Shown in pieces: positions 23,073 to 25,839 of a stretch of 25,839 nucleotides of DNA. Position numbers and translations under genes: made by a program. This stretch comes from JAAYRQ01 sp035647235 (GTDB taxonomy: Bacteria > Bacillota > Syntrophomonadia > Syntrophomonadales > Syntrophomonadaceae): NCBI GenBank assembly GCA_964514235.1, contig CAZEPV010000024.1:1-25839 (forward strand), read 5' to 3'. The notes under the pieces are model-generated. The model saw only the letters and a program-made list of their open reading frames with translations, ran no database searches and was not told the DNA's origin. The number at the start of each line of letters is the position of its first letter. Position 1 is the first letter of the stretch.

Positions 23073-24473
23073 CTAGTTGTTGGGCAAGAAATCAGTAATC
23101 CTAGCTTCCCACATAGTACGAAATTTTGTGCGGTTATTAGCTTTTTCTTCATACAACATATTATCGGCTTGCTTAAACACATCACTCATAGTCTTGGCCT
23201 GTAAGCCCCTTATTGCATAACCGAGAGATACGCTTACTGGCAAGGGCGGATTAGATTGGTTAAATTCAATTAAATTCTGGCGAAACTTTGCCACTATATC
23301 TTCCAGTTCTGGCATAGTTTTATTCTCTATTAAAACGGTAAATTCATCCCCACCGATACGGGATATAATAGCGGGGTCGGGAAATGAATTCCGCAATAAT
23401 TCAGCACAAATTAATAATAGTTGATCACCAGCTTTATGCCCTAAATTATCATTAATCAATTTAAGGCCATCAACATCAAATACAATTAAAGCCGCCGAAT
23501 TAAACTCACTGGCATCCATGCGTTGCATTTCATTTTCAAAGGAAAAGCGATTATAAAGGTTAGTCAAGCCATCATGTAGACTAATAAAACGTAGTAAATC
23601 TTCAGCTTGTTTACGGCGGGTAATATCGGTATCTATACCATCAATCCTAGTTAAACCGCCTTGTGCATCCCGAGCAAAATAAGCCCTTCTGTGTAACCAA
23701 CGTTCTTCACCGTTAGTATGGGTAATTTTAAACTCAGTTTCAAAGGAACCCTTTTGCAAAAGAGTGGAGAAATTATCCAAAAGCAGCTCGAAATTCACAT
23801 TTAATTTAGGATCATTACTAGCAGCCATTTGATAAATAGTTTCTATGGTATGTCCATATACCTCCTCAGCGGTGGGATTAATGTATAATAATTCAAAAGT
23901 ATCAGGGGTAACCGACCAGATAACATCCTGAACCGAACTTAATATGCTATTCAAATGAGCTTGATGTTCCAAAAAATCATCTTCTATTCTTTTGTGTTTG
24001 GTAATGTCAGTTATCATCCCTTCTATGAAAAGCGGCTGCCCAGTCTGGTCCCTAATCAAAAAACTAACATCATTGACCCAAATAATCTGGCCTTCACCAG
24101 TGATTATCCGATATTCTACTTCTTGGTAATGATCGCCCTCTTCTAGGAGTTTTTGAGTTTTGTCCTGGAAAATTGCTAAATCTTCGGGATGAATTAATTT
24201 TTCCCAATGAATATTTCCTTTTAAAAATGTCTCCCCTGTATAGCTTGTTATCTCCTCTACCGCGCCACGAAGATGTATAGGAAGCGATTTTAAATCAGTT
24301 ACATAAATAACAATATTCAACAATTGCATTAAACGAGTGCGGCGCTCAGATATGTTTTGGGCTATCTCCTTTTCTTCCTGCATATTAAATTGGGCTTGTT
24401 TTAGGGCTATATTTTCTTGACTAAGCAAGTTAATTTGCTTTATGAGTTCCTCTTTGGTGTAATTATCTGCCAT
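23073..24473 (-). CDS. Cytoplasmic PAS-PAS-GGDEF diguanylate cyclase
   Basis: A 466-residue soluble protein without membrane segments. Order: a coiled coil (about 5-45), PAS domain 1 with its PAC end (IIWVNDVSFLIRDQTG, IEGMITDITKHK; about 48-163), PAS domain 2 (SVQDVIWSVTPDTFELLYINP to IDGIDTDITRRK; about 172-290), and a GGDEF domain with DGLTNLYNRFSFENEM, VFDVDGLKLINDNLGHKAGD and RIGGDEFTVL. No RxxD inhibitory site is found at the usual place (PDPA there), unlike the two other GGDEF proteins here, so product inhibition may be missing. It is the second gene after the HD-GYP phosphodiesterase, 12 nt apart, so a synthesising and a degrading enzyme are made from one mRNA. Confidence 0.95.
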   Translation of the reverse strand: MADNYTKEELIKQINLLSQENIALKQAQFNMQEEKEIAQNISERRTRLMQLLNIVIYVTDLKSLPIHLRGAVEEITSYTGETFLKGNIHWEKLIHPEDLAIFQDKTQKLLEEGDHYQEVEYRIITGEGQIIWVNDVSFLIRDQTGQPLFIEGMITDITKHKRIEDDFLEHQAHLNSILSSVQDVIWSVTPDTFELLYINPTAEEVYGHTIETIYQMAASNDPKLNVNFELLLDNFSTLLQKGSFETEFKITHTNGEERWLHRRAYFARDAQGGLTRIDGIDTDITRRKQAEDLLRFISLHDGLTNLYNRFSFENEMQRMDASEFNSAALIVFDVDGLKLINDNLGHKAGDQLLLICAELLRNSFPDPAIISRIGGDEFTVLIENKTMPELEDIVAKFRQNLIEFNQSNPPLPVSVSLGYAIRGLQAKTMSDVFKQADNMLYEEKANNRTKFRTMWEARITDFLPNN

Positions 24474-24485
24474 TATTCCACCCCT

Positions 24486-25592
24486 TTAGTTGTCCACAAA
24501 ACGAGGTATAAGTTTGCTTAGTTCCCGTTCACTTAATACTTGAACTGGCATTATAGTAGTTAATTTAGCCAAATCAATCTCATGAGGTTCATTAACTTTT
24601 TTCAAATTATTGTTAAATACAATCCTAACAATAGGGCGGTGGGGAGTAGCGTTATTAACTTGGGTTACAATGCCAATATCCCCTGTGTTTAGCTTAATGA
24701 TACTGCCGACTGGGTAGCTAGCGATATTAGAAATCATGGCTGTAACGACCGCAGGATCAAAGTAGGTTCCTGCCATACGTTTAATGAGACTAATGGCTTG
24801 ATTGACCTCATAAGGGGGACGCGAAGGGCGCTCCATCATTAATTCATCATAAATGTTAGCTGCAGCTACGATACGGGCATATTCGTGAATCTCGCTTCCT
24901 TCCAATTGACGGGGGTAGCCTTTACCATCCCAACGTTCATGGTGCTGGAAAGCAACATGGGCTGAAAGTAGAGATAAATCATCATAGCCCCTAATAATAG
25001 AAAAGCCAATCTCGGGGTGAGTCGCTAATAAATCATATTCCGCTTCAGTTAGATTACCCTCACGCTGAATTATTGAGGGATCAATTTGAGATTTACCTAT
25101 ATCATGAAGCAGGGCCCCAATACCAAGGTCTTTTAATCTATGTGGAGGTAAGCCCATAGTTATACCTGTCATAATAGATAGGGTACAAACACTTACTGAA
25201 TGATAAAAAATAGCATCATCTAAGGCAGATATATCCGTAATACTTAGTAAAACATTACTATTATCTAGTATTTCATCTAACATATTGTTGACTGCCCTAC
25301 GCAAACCTAGGGTATTAATCTTACGATCGGTTTGTAAGTTACTAAAGGTCTTTTTTACCATTACAACTGTGCTAATTCGGGTTTCTTCGGAGATAATATC
25401 CTCTATTTCATCAATTTCCCCAAAGGCATCATCCCGAATATAAACAAAATTAATACCCAATTTATAGAGACGGTTAATATAAATATCATCTAATTCCACG
25501 CCTGCCCTTAGTAGAATATTTCCTTCACTATCAATAATGCTACGCCCTAGATACATTCCCTCTTGGGCATAATTAAGGGAAATTTTTCGCAA
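24486..25592 (-). CDS. HD-GYP domain c-di-GMP phosphodiesterase
   Basis: A response-type HD-GYP protein of about 368 residues (numbering here from the GTG at 25601). The N-terminal about 110 residues form a family-specific input domain without a receiver or membrane segment (EGMYLGRSIIDSEGNILLRAGVELD). The catalytic domain has H134, the HD pair in LLHDIGK (166-167), H195, HH at 220-221 and the signature DGKGYP (225-230), then EYARIVAAANIYDEL. This set predicts hydrolysis of c-di-GMP to pGpG/GMP. A short C-terminal extension (PVGSIIKLNTGDIGIVTQVN) follows, as in many clostridial homologues. The TTG at 25592 has AGGTGA at good spacing and is preferred; the GTG at 25601 is the alternative. It is first in an operon with the PAS-GGDEF gene. 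Confidence 0.95.
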   Translation of the reverse strand: MRKISLNYAQEGMYLGRSIIDSEGNILLRAGVELDDIYINRLYKLGINFVYIRDDAFGEIDEIEDIISEETRISTVVMVKKTFSNLQTDRKINTLGLRRAVNNMLDEILDNSNVLLSITDISALDDAIFYHSVSVCTLSIMTGITMGLPPHRLKDLGIGALLHDIGKSQIDPSIIQREGNLTEAEYDLLATHPEIGFSIIRGYDDLSLLSAHVAFQHHERWDGKGYPRQLEGSEIHEYARIVAAANIYDELMMERPSRPPYEVNQAISLIKRMAGTYFDPAVVTAMISNIASYPVGSIIKLNTGDIGIVTQVNNATPHRPIVRIVFNNNLKKVNEPHEIDLAKLTTIMPVQVLSERELSKLIPRFVDN

Positions 25593-25708
25593 AACACTCA
25601 CCTACCACTTATAAAATAGGTTAAATTAATACAAAAATATCTTTTTTACAATTTAATCATAAGACTAATATAACATAAAAGATGGATTTTTAAGGACAAA
25701 ACTTCTAA

Positions 25709-25760
25709 AACAAACAAGGGGACGAACAAACAAGGGGACGGACCTTCGTTTGACATCCCC
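25709..25760. repeat. Tandem 16-bp repeat and inverted element at right edge
   Basis: AACAAACAAGGGGACG occurs twice head to tail (25709-25724 and 25725-25740). It is followed by GACCTTCGTTTGACATCCCCT, which supplies complements to CAAAC and AGGGGA and could fold back. The CAAGGGGACGGAC motif resembles short dispersed sequences seen near REP-associated (RAYT/IS200-like) transposases in Firmicutes; that link is from memory of the motif. No transposase is visible before the window ends. Confidence 0.5.
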
Positions 25761-25839
25761 TGGTGCCCCTTTTTACGCTCTTTGAGCCTAATTTGTCTGC
25801 ATAGATCCCATCGCATTTCGACCTTTAATAAATATCTTC
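25761..25839. other. Right-edge sequence, unassigned
   Basis: No gene or structure was recognised. Short minus-strand frames here (for example around RSKCDGIYADKLG) are too short and interrupted to call; they could be the end of a mobile-element gene beyond the window. Confidence 0.2.

Overview
The window looks like a chromosomal segment of a low-GC, motile, anaerobic Firmicute, most likely a clostridial or Peptococcaceae-like lineage. The evidence is Gram-positive Shine-Dalgarno sites throughout, several TTG/GTG starts, a perfect CIRCE operator on groESL, ferredoxin-type oxidoreductases (indolepyruvate:ferredoxin oxidoreductase and an FrhB-family subunit), two chemoreceptors and many cyclic-di-GMP genes. 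No rRNA, tRNA, CRISPR array or intact transposase was seen.

Layout. (1) 1-2945: a partial ORF made of 45-nt repeats at the left edge, a periplasmic-sensor/GGDEF gene broken by a frameshift (210-1744), and a soluble chemoreceptor. (2) 2959-4257: a macro-domain (ADP-ribose) gene and an 800-nt non-coding stretch. On the minus strand that stretch holds a promoter, a closing stem, internal helices and a terminator, and I read it as a structured RNA of about 370 nt (3521-3894). (3) 4258-7527: a nucleotide-metabolism block. A cytidylate-kinase-like/PD-(D/E)XK-like fusion is translationally coupled to an HPRT paralogue that lacks two key active-site residues. This pair converges, 3 nt apart, on an operon of a normal hpt and a guaA whose glutaminase half is cut down and lacks its catalytic residues. 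(4) 7659-14719: an IclR regulator and, upstream of it on the same strand, a tight five-gene operon: FrhB-like protein, IorA, IorB, GlcD-like flavoprotein and GlcF-like Fe-S protein. It plausibly oxidises an (aryl) 2-hydroxy acid to the 2-oxo acid and then to the acyl-CoA. (5) 15180-18021: a membrane-anchored protein of unknown function and a Cache/HAMP chemoreceptor. (6) 18308-20352: groESL with CIRCE, promoter and terminator. (7) 20690-25592: a second sensor/GGDEF protein, a small DUF4190-like membrane protein, and an operon of an HD-GYP phosphodiesterase and a PAS-PAS-GGDEF cyclase. The right edge carries a tandem repeat of the kind found in dispersed intergenic elements.

Two functional themes dominate. 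One is c-di-GMP and chemotaxis signalling: three GGDEF genes (one broken), one HD-GYP and two MCPs. The other is anaerobic 2-hydroxy/2-oxo-acid oxidation under a local IclR regulator. The most unusual content is the nucleotide block, with a glutaminase-less GuaA, a degenerate HPRT and a kinase-nuclease-like fusion, next to the candidate structured RNA. All functional calls are from reading translated sequence; no database search was run.
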